A DNA stretch of 64,000 nucleotides from Clostridiales bacterium (GTDB lineage: Bacteria; Bacillota; DSM-16504; Desulfitibacterales; JAICDB01). Under the pieces are notes generated by a model. That model was not told where the DNA came from, searched no databases, and worked only from the letters and a program-made list of their open reading frames with translations. Shown here piece after piece: positions 43,905-52,855 of the stretch. Position numbers and translations under genes: made by a program. Position 1 is the stretch's first letter; each line of letters opens with the position of its first letter. The stretch is from assembly GCA_020063565.1 (NCBI GenBank), contig JAICDB010000002.1:1-64000 (forward strand), written 5' to 3'.

Positions 43905-45185
43905 TTGGCATTTAAAAATTTTGGCATAAGTGATATAAATGTGAATGAAATAATTAAACTCACAGAAATTTATAATATAACAACAGGAATAAATTCTATA
44001 GCTTTTAGCATTTCTGAAGGCATATTATCAAATAAGGGATATGGCATTCGTTCCGGTTTTTGTAAATTTATTCAAAAGTATGATAAAAAAAGCTGTAAAC
44101 AGTCATATGTTTACAGCGGACTCCAATCAGAAAGGCATAAAGAACCTTATATATATTTTTGCCCTTACGGACTGGTAAATTGGACTGTTCCTATTGTCAT
44201 TAAAAATCAAGTTAAAATTTTTTTGACCGCAGGGGCTATACTTATTCATCAGGTAGATGATTTATTATTGGAAAATGTTTTTCAACAAATTCCTTCATTA
44301 AAATCGAAAAGCAGTGAAGTAAGAGCTAAATTGAAAGAACTTAAAATTTTGGATACTGTTCGTGTTAGGTACTTATCCGATTTGCTGTTATATCTGACAA
44401 AAACCTTTGCCCTCGAAAATATGCTGGAAAGTAGAAATGAAATAAACACCCCATATAAATTGCCGAATTTTGATGGTCTACATAACAATCAGGCTCAAAG
44501 AGAGGGAGGAAAGTTATATTCCTTTGAGAAAGAGAAAGAACTGATCTCTAGTATAAAGCTGGGTGATAAGGAACGTGCAAATCAAATTATCACTGAGACT
44601 CTGAAATTTATATATTTTCATAAAAACCTTGAGTTAGTAAAAATAACGGCAATCAGTTTAATGGCTGTTTCAGCACAAACAGCTGTAGAGGTAGGAGGAA
44701 ATCCTGATGCTATTTTTAGGCTGGAATTTAAAATAATGAAACGTATTATGAGTATAAACAACCTTTATGAATTAATTACAGAAGTATTAAATGTTTTGAA
44801 TAGAATAATTTACTGTACATTTGCCAATGCGGATATTGAAAACAGGAACCTTATATTTAAAGCAATGAATTATATTAGAAAGAACTATAATAATATTTCT
44901 TTAAAAGATGTTGCTTCGGAGGTAGGTTTGACTCCGACTTATTTTAGTAAATTATTTAAAAAAGAAACGGGCAAGACTTACACAGAGTATTTAAATCTGG
45001 TTAGGGTTGAGGCCAGTAAAGATTGGCTAAAAAAAGATTTATCGTTGGCTATGATATGTAAAAAAGTTGGCTTTAAAAATCAAAGTTATTTTTCTAGAAT
45101 ATTTAAAGAATATGAAGGGGTTTCCCCGAGGAATTGGAAACAATCAAGCTTTTTAAAGAATGGTAAAAGGGGCTTAGGAATGTGA
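43905..45185 (+). CDS. PocR-domain AraC-family regulator (methanol locus, copy 1)
   Basis: 426 residues from the TTG at 43905 behind GGGGGGAGG. PocR sensory domain at about 10-165 (GFCKFIQKYDKKSCKQSYVY ... YIYFCPYGLVNWTVPIVI), linker, then AraC double helix-turn-helix (ISLKDVASEVGLTPTYFSKLFKKETG ... ICKKVGFKNQSYFSRIFKEYEGVSPRNWK). It overlaps the next regulator by four bases (GTGA). Both precede mtaC and mtaB, so they are likely inducers responding to a methanol-derived or corrinoid signal (inference). Confidence 0.9.
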   Translation: MAFKNFGISDINVNEIIKLTEIYNITTGINSIAFSISEGILSNKGYGIRSGFCKFIQKYDKKSCKQSYVYSGLQSERHKEPYIYFCPYGLVNWTVPIVIKNQVKIFLTAGAILIHQVDDLLLENVFQQIPSLKSKSSEVRAKLKELKILDTVRVRYLSDLLLYLTKTFALENMLESRNEINTPYKLPNFDGLHNNQAQREGGKLYSFEKEKELISSIKLGDKERANQIITETLKFIYFHKNLELVKITAISLMAVSAQTAVEVGGNPDAIFRLEFKIMKRIMSINNLYELITEVLNVLNRIIYCTFANADIENRNLIFKAMNYIRKNYNNISLKDVASEVGLTPTYFSKLFKKETGKTYTEYLNLVRVEASKDWLKKDLSLAMICKKVGFKNQSYFSRIFKEYEGVSPRNWKQSSFLKNGKRGLGM

Positions 45186-46495
45186 CATTATCAGAAAAGA
45201 ATTTGAAAAATGAAATATATGATTTTAAAAAGTTCTACCATTTAATTAAGGCCTTTACCATATCAACAAATATAAGTTGTAAAGCTTTCAATCTAAACGG
45301 GGAAAAAATAGCATCATTTAAAGGTCCTGAAAGCGATACTTCCTTCTGTAAGTTAATACAGAAATTAAATCAGGAAAAAAATTACTGCATGCAATCATAC
45401 ATTTATGGAGGACAGCAATCGGAAAAACTGGGTGAAGCCTATATTTATTTCTGCCCATATGGATTGGTAAATTGGACCGTTCCGGTAATCAAGGAGAATA
45501 AGGTTAGATGTTTTTTAACCGCTGGACCGGTGTTAATGCATGAGGTGGATAATTTACTGGTAGAAAATGCTGTAAAAATGTGTCCAATGTTAGATAAAAG
45601 AAGGAAAGAAATAAAATCAAAACTAAGTAAAATTATCGTTGTAGATACCATTCGTGTGAAATATTTGGCTGATCTTCTTTTGAAATTGGCTAAGATTATT
45701 ATGGCAGAAGATGCAGTAGACTTAAATAACAAACATGAATTAAATATTTTTAATGCACACCTTGTAGAAAACATTAATGAGATAAAGAGAACCTATACGT
45801 TACAAGGGAAAAACAACAAAATATCGAATTTCCAGGAAAAAGAAGCAAATTTAATCACTAAAGTAACATCAGGTGATAAAGAAGGTGCTAAAAAATCCCT
45901 TAATCAGTTTTTGGGATATATCTTTTTTTACAATGCTGATAACATTGAAATTATAAAATGTAAAGTTATCGAATTGATGATTCGTCTGTTACAGGTAGTT
46001 ACTGAAGTTGGAGTCGATTATAATGTTGTTTCCGGAATTAAATATAAATATCTTAAAAATTTAATAAACGCCGGTGATTTTAATGAAATATCAAAAAACA
46101 TATTAGAAGTTTTAGATTATTTAATAGATTGTCTCACTCCTTTAATAAACGTTAAAAACCGTAACACAATTTTGATAGCAATAAACTATATTAGAAATAA
46201 TTACCATAAAGATATAAACTTAGAAGAGGTAGCGGCGCAGGTAGGATTGCATCCGGTAAATTTAAGTAAAATGTTTAAGAAAGAGACTGGAAAAAAATAT
46301 ACCGATTATTTAAATGAAGTAAGAATTGAGGCCAGTAAAAATTTATTACTAAGGGATGATTTACCGCTAGTTCAGGTTGCTTTTTCAGTGGGATTTAATG
46401 ATCAGAGTTACTTTTCTAAAATATTCAAGAAGATTGAAGGAGTTTCTCCTAATAAATGGAGAGTTTTACAAAAAGAACAAAAAAACTTTAATTGA
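45182..46495 (+). CDS. PocR-domain AraC-family regulator (methanol locus, copy 2)
   Basis: 437 residues from the GTG at 45182 overlapping the previous stop. It has the same plan as copy 1, with closely similar motifs: TSFCKLIQKLNQEKNYCMQSYIYGG, YFCPYGLVNWTVPVI, and the HTH INLEEVAAQVGLHPVNLSKMFKKETG ... VAFSVGFNDQSYFSKIFKKIEGVSPNKW. The pair arose by tandem duplication. Overlap implies co-translation, and possibly heterodimers. The gap to mtaC is 116 bp and contains a mini-ORF. Confidence 0.9.
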   Translation: MTLSEKNLKNEIYDFKKFYHLIKAFTISTNISCKAFNLNGEKIASFKGPESDTSFCKLIQKLNQEKNYCMQSYIYGGQQSEKLGEAYIYFCPYGLVNWTVPVIKENKVRCFLTAGPVLMHEVDNLLVENAVKMCPMLDKRRKEIKSKLSKIIVVDTIRVKYLADLLLKLAKIIMAEDAVDLNNKHELNIFNAHLVENINEIKRTYTLQGKNNKISNFQEKEANLITKVTSGDKEGAKKSLNQFLGYIFFYNADNIEIIKCKVIELMIRLLQVVTEVGVDYNVVSGIKYKYLKNLINAGDFNEISKNILEVLDYLIDCLTPLINVKNRNTILIAINYIRNNYHKDINLEEVAAQVGLHPVNLSKMFKKETGKKYTDYLNEVRIEASKNLLLRDDLPLVQVAFSVGFNDQSYFSKIFKKIEGVSPNKWRVLQKEQKNFN

Positions 46496-46583
46496 GCTTA
46501 TATTTTACAAGAAAATTGAACCTTCCTGTTATAGATTATAAATAGAAGCTAGAGTTTTTTTATTTAAAATAAGGAGGGTTCTT

Positions 46584-46610
46584 ATGAATATATTTTTGAG
46601 GGGTGGATAA
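46584..46610 (+). promoter_or_regulatory. Possible 8-codon leader ORF coupled to mtaC
   Basis: ATG at 46584 behind AAGGAGGG encodes MNIFLRGG and stops at TAA one base before the mtaC ATG at 46612. Its AGG GGT GGA codons form the mtaC ribosome binding site. The arrangement resembles the mini-ORF before gcvT. Confidence 0.35.
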
Positions 46611-46611
46611 G

Positions 46612-47262
46612 ATGGATAGAGAAATACTTAACGAGTTAACTGTAGCTTTGCAAAAGGGTGACGCAATAAAAACTCAAAAATTCGTAAAAATAGCTTTGAA
46701 AAAAGGTTATGAACCGGAGCAAATTTTAACTGAAGGATTAGTAAGCAGTATGAATACAATTGCTGAAAAATTCAAAAAAAAGCAAATATTTGTACCGGAT
46801 CTTCTTCTTGCGACTAGAGCGATGAATGCAGGAATATTTATTTTGAAACCCAAACTAAAAAAACAGTTATTTTCACCTATTGGCAAAGTATTAATTGGAA
46901 CAATTGAAGGTGACCTGCATGATATAGGTAAAAACCTGGTAAAGGTTTTTTTGGAAAGGGCAGGATTTGAAGTTATCGATTTAGGAAATGACGTTCCTGT
47001 AAATTATTTTATTGAAGCTATCAAAAAATTTAAACCTCAAATATTAGGACTATCTGCTTCATTAACTACTACTATGTATGGTATGCGAGATGTAATTAAG
47101 GCTTTAGAAAAAGAGGGATTAAGAGAAAATTTACTTATAGTGGTAGGAGGAGTTCCGATTACCGAAAGTTTTGCAACAGGAATCGGGGCAGATATTTATG
47201 ATATGGACGGAACTAAGGTAGCTGACAAGGCTAAAGAGAAATTGAAATGTTCTAACTTTTAA
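46612..47262 (+). CDS. mtaC: Methanol-specific corrinoid protein MtaC
   Basis: 216 residues from the ATG at 46612 (GAGGGG upstream); a GTG at 46603 in frame is within the ribosome binding site. Cap domain (SMNTIAEKFKKKQIFVPDLLLATRAMNAG) and B12 domain with GDLHDIGKN, cobalt ligand His103. Direct coupling to mtaB, 28 bp away, identifies it as the methanol-system corrinoid carrier that accepts methyl from MtaB. It is the most divergent of the three corrinoid paralogues in the window. Confidence 0.9.
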   Translation: MDREILNELTVALQKGDAIKTQKFVKIALKKGYEPEQILTEGLVSSMNTIAEKFKKKQIFVPDLLLATRAMNAGIFILKPKLKKQLFSPIGKVLIGTIEGDLHDIGKNLVKVFLERAGFEVIDLGNDVPVNYFIEAIKKFKPQILGLSASLTTTMYGMRDVIKALEKEGLRENLLIVVGGVPITESFATGIGADIYDMDGTKVADKAKEKLKCSNF

Positions 47263-47290
47263 AAAATTTATTTACAAGGAGGTCCATCAA

Positions 47291-48673
47291 ATGGCTAAAG
47301 TGACTTTTAACGAGCTAGCGATTAATAATTTAAACGATTTTGTATATGGTCATGCTCCTAAGAAAATAAAATTTGATAACGGAATGGTTATTGGCGGTGG
47401 TACTGTATACCCGGAGGTCAACTTTACACTGCCGCCAATGCAGGTAAATAAAAATACAATTTCCAAAGCATATAAACAGTATAAAGAAATGACTGAGGGT
47501 GTATGCCAGCGCGCAATGGAGTTACAGGTTCCCGGTCTGGTGATAGAAATAGAATTAGTTCCGGATATGACTTTTAATCCTGAATGGGGAATCGAAACAA
47601 CTAAGATTGTAAAGGAAGTAATGAATGAATATCAAGATAAGAATGGCTTAAAAAGCTTGTTGAGGATAACCCCGGTTGATGTCAGGGAAGGAAACGATTT
47701 AGAACATATGTGGCGCGGAAAGCACTGGGATCTGGTAATGGATACATTTAAGGGTTGTGCTGAAAACGGAGCGGATTTACTTTCAATAGAATCTGTGGGA
47801 GGAAAAAATCTCCATGATGATGGAGTTATGTTCTGCGATGTAGCTAAAACGGTATTTTCTTTAGGAATTGTTGCAGCAAGGGACATGGAAAAATTGTGGG
47901 AAAATATCGTAAAAATTGCTGAAGAAACAAATATAATTCCTGCCGGAGATACAGCCTGTGCCTTTGCAAACACTTCAATGGTACTTGCTGTAAGGGGTAT
48001 GATCCCTACAGTTTTTTCCGCAATTGACAGGGTAATGTGCGCTGTCAGAACTATGATTGCTAATGAACAGGGAGCAATAGGTCCTGACAAGGATTGTGGT
48101 TACGAAGGACCATATATCAAGGCAATAACAGGAACTCCTATATCAATGGAAGGTAAATCTGCCGCCGTTGCCCATAACAGTTTTTGTGGAAATATAGCAG
48201 CTGCAGTAGCCGATTTATGGAGCAATGAGGCCGTTGAAAACAAGAGACTACTGGGAGGTATGACTCCCGAAATATGTACGGAAATGCTTGTCTATGACTG
48301 CAGGTTAATGAACCAATTTACAGCTTCCGGTAACAACCTGCTCATGAGAGATATGCTGGTTGAATCAGATAGCAGGTTAGATGCCCATGCATATATCATG
48401 AAGCCAAGTGTGGTATTAAATATTGCCAAAGAAATCATAAAAGGTAAAACCCATTTAGAAAGAACTAAAATAGCCGCTAAAGCTGCTGTTCAGGAAATTA
48501 GAAAGGGATTTGAAAACGGCAGTTTAGAGCTTAATGAACGTGAATTAAACTATCTCAATATGATAGATTCTCAACTTGAAAGTATTCCTGATAATGAAGA
48601 GGAATTTATTGCAGATATGATAGAAAATAACACTACTGAAAAGTTTGATCCTAAGAAGTATGATATTGCATAA
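47291..48673 (+). CDS. mtaB: Methanol:corrinoid methyltransferase MtaB
   Basis: 460 residues, the family's normal length. Zinc-dependent TIM barrel that activates methanol and transfers its methyl to MtaC. Zinc-ligand candidates by position are Glu167 (DLLSIESVGGKNLHDDG), Cys223 (AGDTACAFANTSM) and Cys269 (GPDKDCGYEGPY), in line with the Glu-Cys-Cys set of the methanogen enzyme. The ribosome binding site is AAGGAGG. No mtaA gene is in the window; the MtgA-like enzyme or a distant gene may take the methyl group onward. Confidence 0.94.
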   Translation: MAKVTFNELAINNLNDFVYGHAPKKIKFDNGMVIGGGTVYPEVNFTLPPMQVNKNTISKAYKQYKEMTEGVCQRAMELQVPGLVIEIELVPDMTFNPEWGIETTKIVKEVMNEYQDKNGLKSLLRITPVDVREGNDLEHMWRGKHWDLVMDTFKGCAENGADLLSIESVGGKNLHDDGVMFCDVAKTVFSLGIVAARDMEKLWENIVKIAEETNIIPAGDTACAFANTSMVLAVRGMIPTVFSAIDRVMCAVRTMIANEQGAIGPDKDCGYEGPYIKAITGTPISMEGKSAAVAHNSFCGNIAAAVADLWSNEAVENKRLLGGMTPEICTEMLVYDCRLMNQFTASGNNLLMRDMLVESDSRLDAHAYIMKPSVVLNIAKEIIKGKTHLERTKIAAKAAVQEIRKGFENGSLELNERELNYLNMIDSQLESIPDNEEEFIADMIENNTTEKFDPKKYDIA

Positions 48674-48691
48674 ATAAATCATAAATTTGAT

Positions 48692-48722
48692 AGCCCTGTC
48701 CTGTTTAGGGTAGGGCTTTTTT
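48692..48722 (+). terminator. Terminator after mtaB
   Basis: AGCCCTGTCCTG / AGGGTAGGGCT imperfect stem, T6 tail. Confidence 0.85.
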
Positions 48723-48770
48723 ATATCTTACATTCTTTAATTCGATCTTGTATAAATGGGGTGATTTAAA

Positions 48771-49691
48771 ATGAGTGATAAAAAAATGAAAGTAGATTTA
48801 GTCACCGGATTTTTAGGTGCAGGTAAAACTACTTTAGTTTTAAATATACTCCAGGAGCTTCAGGGAAAAGAAAAGGTAGCAGTATTAGTAAATGAAATGG
48901 GAAAAATTGGGTTGGACGGAGGCATTATAAGAGAAAAATCACTGCAAGTCCTGGAACTAACACAAGGATGTATTTGTTGTTCACTTAAAGGAAACTTTAT
49001 TGATGGTGTTAATAAAGTTTATCAAATTTATCGTCCTGAAAGATTAATCATTGAGCCAACTGGGATTGCCAGCCCCGGAGAATTAATTAATTTATTGAAG
49101 TATGATTTAGCTGATATTATTGAGCTTTCATCTGTAACGGGAGTAGTCGACGCTGTAGAATTTTTCAAACAACAGGCTAATTTTGGAAATTTTTATGCTA
49201 ACCAGATTAAAATTCCTAAAACTTTACTGATAAATAAATGTGATTTAATATCGGATGAAGAATTGGAAACTGTCTCCTGGGCGGTGCAGGAAATTAATCC
49301 CCATGCTATTATTATTCCAACTAAATACTGTATTACAGATGTCAAGTCCTTGTTAAACACTTCCTGGGATAATGGAGATATGAATTTTAAAAATGAACCG
49401 TTTCCACATTTAGATATATTTAACTGGAAAAACGTTGTAGAGTTTGATGAACAGAAATTGTTAGAATTTGCTCAAAACTTAAAAAGTGGGAAGTTTGGCC
49501 GGATATATAGGGCCAAGGGCTTTTTTAACCTGTCAGATAAAGTAATTCATATCGAATGGGTAATGGATATGATTAATTATAAGAATAGAGAAAAGTTGAA
49601 TTCATATTCAGTATTAACAGTGTTAGGTGAGGTTATATATAAAGATAAACTTAATTATGCCTTAAACGATTGTTCCTACATGAGTTCATGA
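48771..49691 (+). CDS. CobW/COG0523 G3E GTPase, putative metallochaperone
   Basis: 306 residues. Walker A GFLGAGKT (13-20), the metal site CxCC (GCICCSL, Cys67, 69, 70), switch EPTGIASPGEL, NKCD for guanine recognition and a CobW C-terminal domain (KSGKFGRIYRAKGFFNLSDKVIHIEWV). COG0523 proteins deliver Zn, Co or Ni to client proteins. Placement directly after mtaB, a zinc enzyme working with cobalamin, suggests zinc delivery to MtaB or cobalt handling (inference). It has its own ribosome binding site and follows the mtaB terminator. Confidence 0.9.
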   Translation: MSDKKMKVDLVTGFLGAGKTTLVLNILQELQGKEKVAVLVNEMGKIGLDGGIIREKSLQVLELTQGCICCSLKGNFIDGVNKVYQIYRPERLIIEPTGIASPGELINLLKYDLADIIELSSVTGVVDAVEFFKQQANFGNFYANQIKIPKTLLINKCDLISDEELETVSWAVQEINPHAIIIPTKYCITDVKSLLNTSWDNGDMNFKNEPFPHLDIFNWKNVVEFDEQKLLEFAQNLKSGKFGRIYRAKGFFNLSDKVIHIEWVMDMINYKNREKLNSYSVLTVLGEVIYKDKLNYALNDCSYMSS

Positions 49692-49722
49692 GTTGAGGGG
49701 GCGGTTCTCTCGACTCATTTTT
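49688..49722 (+). terminator. Terminator after the CobW-type gene
   Basis: ATGAGTTGAG / CTCTCGACTCAT stem, starting in the stop codon region, followed by TTTTTA. Confidence 0.75.
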
Positions 49723-49810
49723 ATCTTTCAGGAAAAACAATACAAAATGGTCGTAGGATGTTACTCAGTCACTTGTTGCTGAATCGAGAATGCCAAAATC
49801 AAGAAAATTA

Positions 49811-49847
49811 CAGAAAAGCCTCCTTTTTGGAGGACTTTTATTTTCTG
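49811..49847. terminator. Second hairpin before ftsE
   Basis: CAGAAAAGCCTCC / GGAGGACTTTT with outer TTTTCTG; symmetric, may terminate either strand. The rest of 49723-49930 has no gene. Confidence 0.5.
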
Positions 49848-49930
49848 TGTCGAAGTTTATAGAAAACATATTTTTTTTGTAAAAATAACGCAAAAATAAA
49901 CCCCTATAACTGACGCAGGAGTGGTACCTG

Positions 49931-50635
49931 TTGATACAATTTTGCAATGTTTCAAAAGTATATGATGGTGGAACTCAGAACGGCAACAAGAGTTTTGTCA
50001 AGGCGCTTGATGGTATAAATTTAAAAATAGAAAAAGGAGAAATGGTATTTTTAGTAGGAGCAAGCGGTGCCGGTAAAAGTACGCTTCAAAAACTTTTGTT
50101 TAAGGAAGAATCTCCTACCACCGGACAAATCTTAGTTGGCGGTCGTAACATAGTGCGGTTAAAAAAAAGAGAAATTCCTGTCTTAAGAAGAAGGATGGGA
50201 ATAGTCTTTCAAGACTTTAAACTCCTTGAAGATATGACTGTAGCTGAAAACGTGGCTTTTGCCATGGAAGTTTTGAAATTCAGCCGCAAAGAAATTAAGA
50301 ATACAGTGCCGAAAGTACTTGAACAGGTGGGAATCGCCTACAGAGCAAATCATTTTCCAAGGCAGCTTTCCGGAGGAGAAAAACAGAGGGCGGCCATTGG
50401 AAGGGCCATTATCAATAACCCCCCTATTTTACTTGCTGATGAACCTACAGGAAACCTTGATCCCGATACTTCCTGGGAGATTATGAAACTTCTAGAAGAA
50501 ATCAACCTCAGAGGCACCACAATGTTGATAGCTACCCATGATAGAGATATAGTGGATTCAATGCATAAAAGAGTAGTTACCCTTTCCAGAGGAAAAATTG
50601 TTAGCGATAGGAGAGGGGGCTACTCCCGTGTTTAG
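49931..50635 (+). CDS. ftsE: Cell-division ABC transporter ATPase FtsE
   Basis: 234 residues from the TTG at 49931 (GCAGGAGTGG upstream). Walker A GASGAGKST, signature LSGGEKQRAAIGRA, Walker B ILLADEPTGNLD. FtsE with FtsX controls septal or lateral wall hydrolases. It overlaps ftsX by eight bases and starts the conserved block ftsE-ftsX-M23-ctpA-minJ-like. Confidence 0.96.
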   Translation: MIQFCNVSKVYDGGTQNGNKSFVKALDGINLKIEKGEMVFLVGASGAGKSTLQKLLFKEESPTTGQILVGGRNIVRLKKREIPVLRRRMGIVFQDFKLLEDMTVAENVAFAMEVLKFSRKEIKNTVPKVLEQVGIAYRANHFPRQLSGGEKQRAAIGRAIINNPPILLADEPTGNLDPDTSWEIMKLLEEINLRGTTMLIATHDRDIVDSMHKRVVTLSRGKIVSDRRGGYSRV

Positions 50636-51515
50636 ATCTATTTCTTATTACATCAGGCATACCCTGCGTTCCTTGAATAGAAACCGCTGGATGGGGGCAG
50701 CTTCTATTGCAACAACTGCAATTGCCTTTTTTATTCTAGGTATTTTTATAATGGGCGTACTTAACATTCAGGCCATATCCAAAAAAATAGAATCAAATTT
50801 GGAAATGGTGGTCTGGATCGAAGCAGATACAGAGCGTAGTGAGGTTGAAAATATAAAAACGTATGTTGAAAACCTCGGAAATGTTACCCAGGTAAAGCTT
50901 GTTCCCAAGGAAGAGGGCATTAAAGAAATAAATAAAAACTACTTTAACAGTGAAACTGACCTATTAAAAACACTAAACGGTGATAACCCGCTTCCCGATT
51001 ACCTGGTGGTAAAGGTAGCAGGTCCCGAGTTTGTAAAGGACGTTGCAACTAAAATAAATGCCCTCTCTAATGTAGATAAGGTAGATTATGGTCAGGAATA
51101 CCTGGACAAGCTTATGGCTCTCATGTACTGGATGCGTTTAATTGGCGCAGGTGTTATTATCCTTTTCTTGCTGGCTGTGATTTTTCTGATTGGTAATACA
51201 ATCCGGCTTACAGTTTATGCACGCAATAAAGAAATTCAAATCATGAGATTTGTTGGTGCAAGTAACTGGTTTATACGCTGGCCCTTCCTGCTGGAAGGGC
51301 TGGTTTTGGGACTGGTGGGCTCACTAATTGCCGCAAGCGTTCTTTATATAAGTTATATTGTACTGATAGACAATGTGGCTAAATATGTCAGCTTTTTGCC
51401 CCTTATTAAGGATACACTTATCGTGCGAAACATTTCCTTGCTAATTGTGGCAATAGGAACTGTTTTAGGGGGAATCGTTAGTTTCCTATCCCTTGGAAGA
51501 TATTTAAGGCTTTAA
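50628..51515 (+). CDS. ftsX: Cell-division protein FtsX
   Basis: 295 residues from the GTG at 50628 (VFRSISYYIRHTLRSLNRNRWM), behind GGAGAGGGGG. Four membrane helices in FtsX arrangement, with an extracellular loop after the first (VVWIEADTERSEVENI ... VDYGQEYLDKLMAL) and the permease part IRLTVYARNKEIQIMRFVGASNWFIRWPFLLEG. It relays FtsE ATP use to peptidoglycan hydrolases; the M23 protein next door is the likely client. Confidence 0.95.
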   Translation: MFRSISYYIRHTLRSLNRNRWMGAASIATTAIAFFILGIFIMGVLNIQAISKKIESNLEMVVWIEADTERSEVENIKTYVENLGNVTQVKLVPKEEGIKEINKNYFNSETDLLKTLNGDNPLPDYLVVKVAGPEFVKDVATKINALSNVDKVDYGQEYLDKLMALMYWMRLIGAGVIILFLLAVIFLIGNTIRLTVYARNKEIQIMRFVGASNWFIRWPFLLEGLVLGLVGSLIAASVLYISYIVLIDNVAKYVSFLPLIKDTLIVRNISLLIVAIGTVLGGIVSFLSLGRYLRL

Positions 51516-51534
51516 TTGCCGGGAGGGGAGAAGT

Positions 51535-52683
51535 TTGAAAAGGTTGATCGCATCTTTAACAATTCTAATAGTAGCTTTTACATTCCTGCTCCCATCTCAC
51601 GTAGGTAAGGCTTATGCAGATCAACTCGATGATTTGCGCCGGAAACAGGAGCAAATTAGAGAGGAAATGGAAGAAACCAGAAAAGAGCTGCAGGAAGAAA
51701 AGAAAAAGGAGCAAAGCCTTTCAGAACAGGTCCGGGAACTGGCCGAGCAAGTGGCTGCCGTACAACATCAACTGGAGATTGTAGAAAGAAGGCTTTTAAG
51801 TGCCGAGCAAAAGGTTAAACAGGCAGAAAAAGATTTGGATATAATCAAGCAAGAATTGGAACAGAAACTGGAGACATTTAAAGAAAGGCTTGTAGACATT
51901 TACCGTAACCGTGATGTAAAGATAATTGAGGTTCTTACAAATTCCACGAGTTTTACTGATTTTCTGGTGCGGGTCGAAATGTTTAAGAAGATTGCAGACC
52001 ACGATATGAAGATGCTGGAGGAAATAAAGCAGAAAAAAAAGGAACAGGAAATAAAGAAAAAGAAATTGGAGCAGAAAAGGGATGAAGTGGCTGCCTTAAA
52101 AAAAGAAACAGAGGCTAAGAAAAAAGAGTTACAAAAAAGAAAAAATGCACAGCAGGAAATGTTACTGGCAGTTCGACAGCAGAAGGAACTGCTGGCAAGG
52201 GCTCTAGAAGAAAAGGAAGAAGATCGTAAGAAGATAGCTGCTATGATAAGAAAAATGGAACTTGAACAGAAAGGACTTAGTTCCAGGGCACCTACCAGAT
52301 TGACCTGGCCCACACCCGGGTATAGTAGAGTTACTTCTGATTATGGCTGGAGAATACACCCCATCTTAAAAACCAGAAGATGGCATTCAGGTATTGACAT
52401 AGCAGCTCCCTGGGGCAGCAAGGTGGTTGCTGCCGCTGATGGCAAGGTGGCTTTTACCGGCTGGTATGGAGCATACGGAAATGCAATTATTGTAATGCAT
52501 GGTGGAGGCATTTCCACAATGTATCCCCATCTTTCAAAAATTTTGGTTAAGGAAGGGGAGTTTGTCTCCAGGGGACAGGAAATTGGAAAAGTTGGCAGTA
52601 CCGGTCTCAGTACCGGACCTCACATACATTTTGAAGTTATGAAGAATGGAGAAGATATTAACCCCTGGAAATTTTTCAGGTAA
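51535..52683 (+). CDS. EnvC-like coiled-coil M23 peptidase
   Basis: 382 residues from the TTG at 51535. Signal peptide (about 1-28, ending VGKAYADQ), a long charged coiled coil (30-250), then a LytM/M23 domain: YGWRIHPILKTRRWHSGIDIAAPWGSKVVAA with His and Asp zinc ligands, and GPHIHFEVMKNGEDINPWKFF with the HxH. It is an FtsEX-regulated peptidoglycan hydrolase, or an activator if the site is incomplete; the ligands look intact, so activity is likely. The usual YAHLS is MYPHLS here. Confidence 0.92.
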   Translation: MKRLIASLTILIVAFTFLLPSHVGKAYADQLDDLRRKQEQIREEMEETRKELQEEKKKEQSLSEQVRELAEQVAAVQHQLEIVERRLLSAEQKVKQAEKDLDIIKQELEQKLETFKERLVDIYRNRDVKIIEVLTNSTSFTDFLVRVEMFKKIADHDMKMLEEIKQKKKEQEIKKKKLEQKRDEVAALKKETEAKKKELQKRKNAQQEMLLAVRQQKELLARALEEKEEDRKKIAAMIRKMELEQKGLSSRAPTRLTWPTPGYSRVTSDYGWRIHPILKTRRWHSGIDIAAPWGSKVVAAADGKVAFTGWYGAYGNAIIVMHGGGISTMYPHLSKILVKEGEFVSRGQEIGKVGSTGLSTGPHIHFEVMKNGEDINPWKFFR

Positions 52684-52855
52684 TCTACAATTAGCGCTAT
52701 TCTTTATTTGGAGGACGGTATAAGTTCTCCTTTACTTTTGTTTTCTAATTTTAGATGCAATTATGGAAAACTTATTGTGTATAATAGTTGTAATGAAAGC
52801 ATATATATAGTAGCATGCAATTATAAAAACTAACTTAAAATGGCAGGTGATGCAG

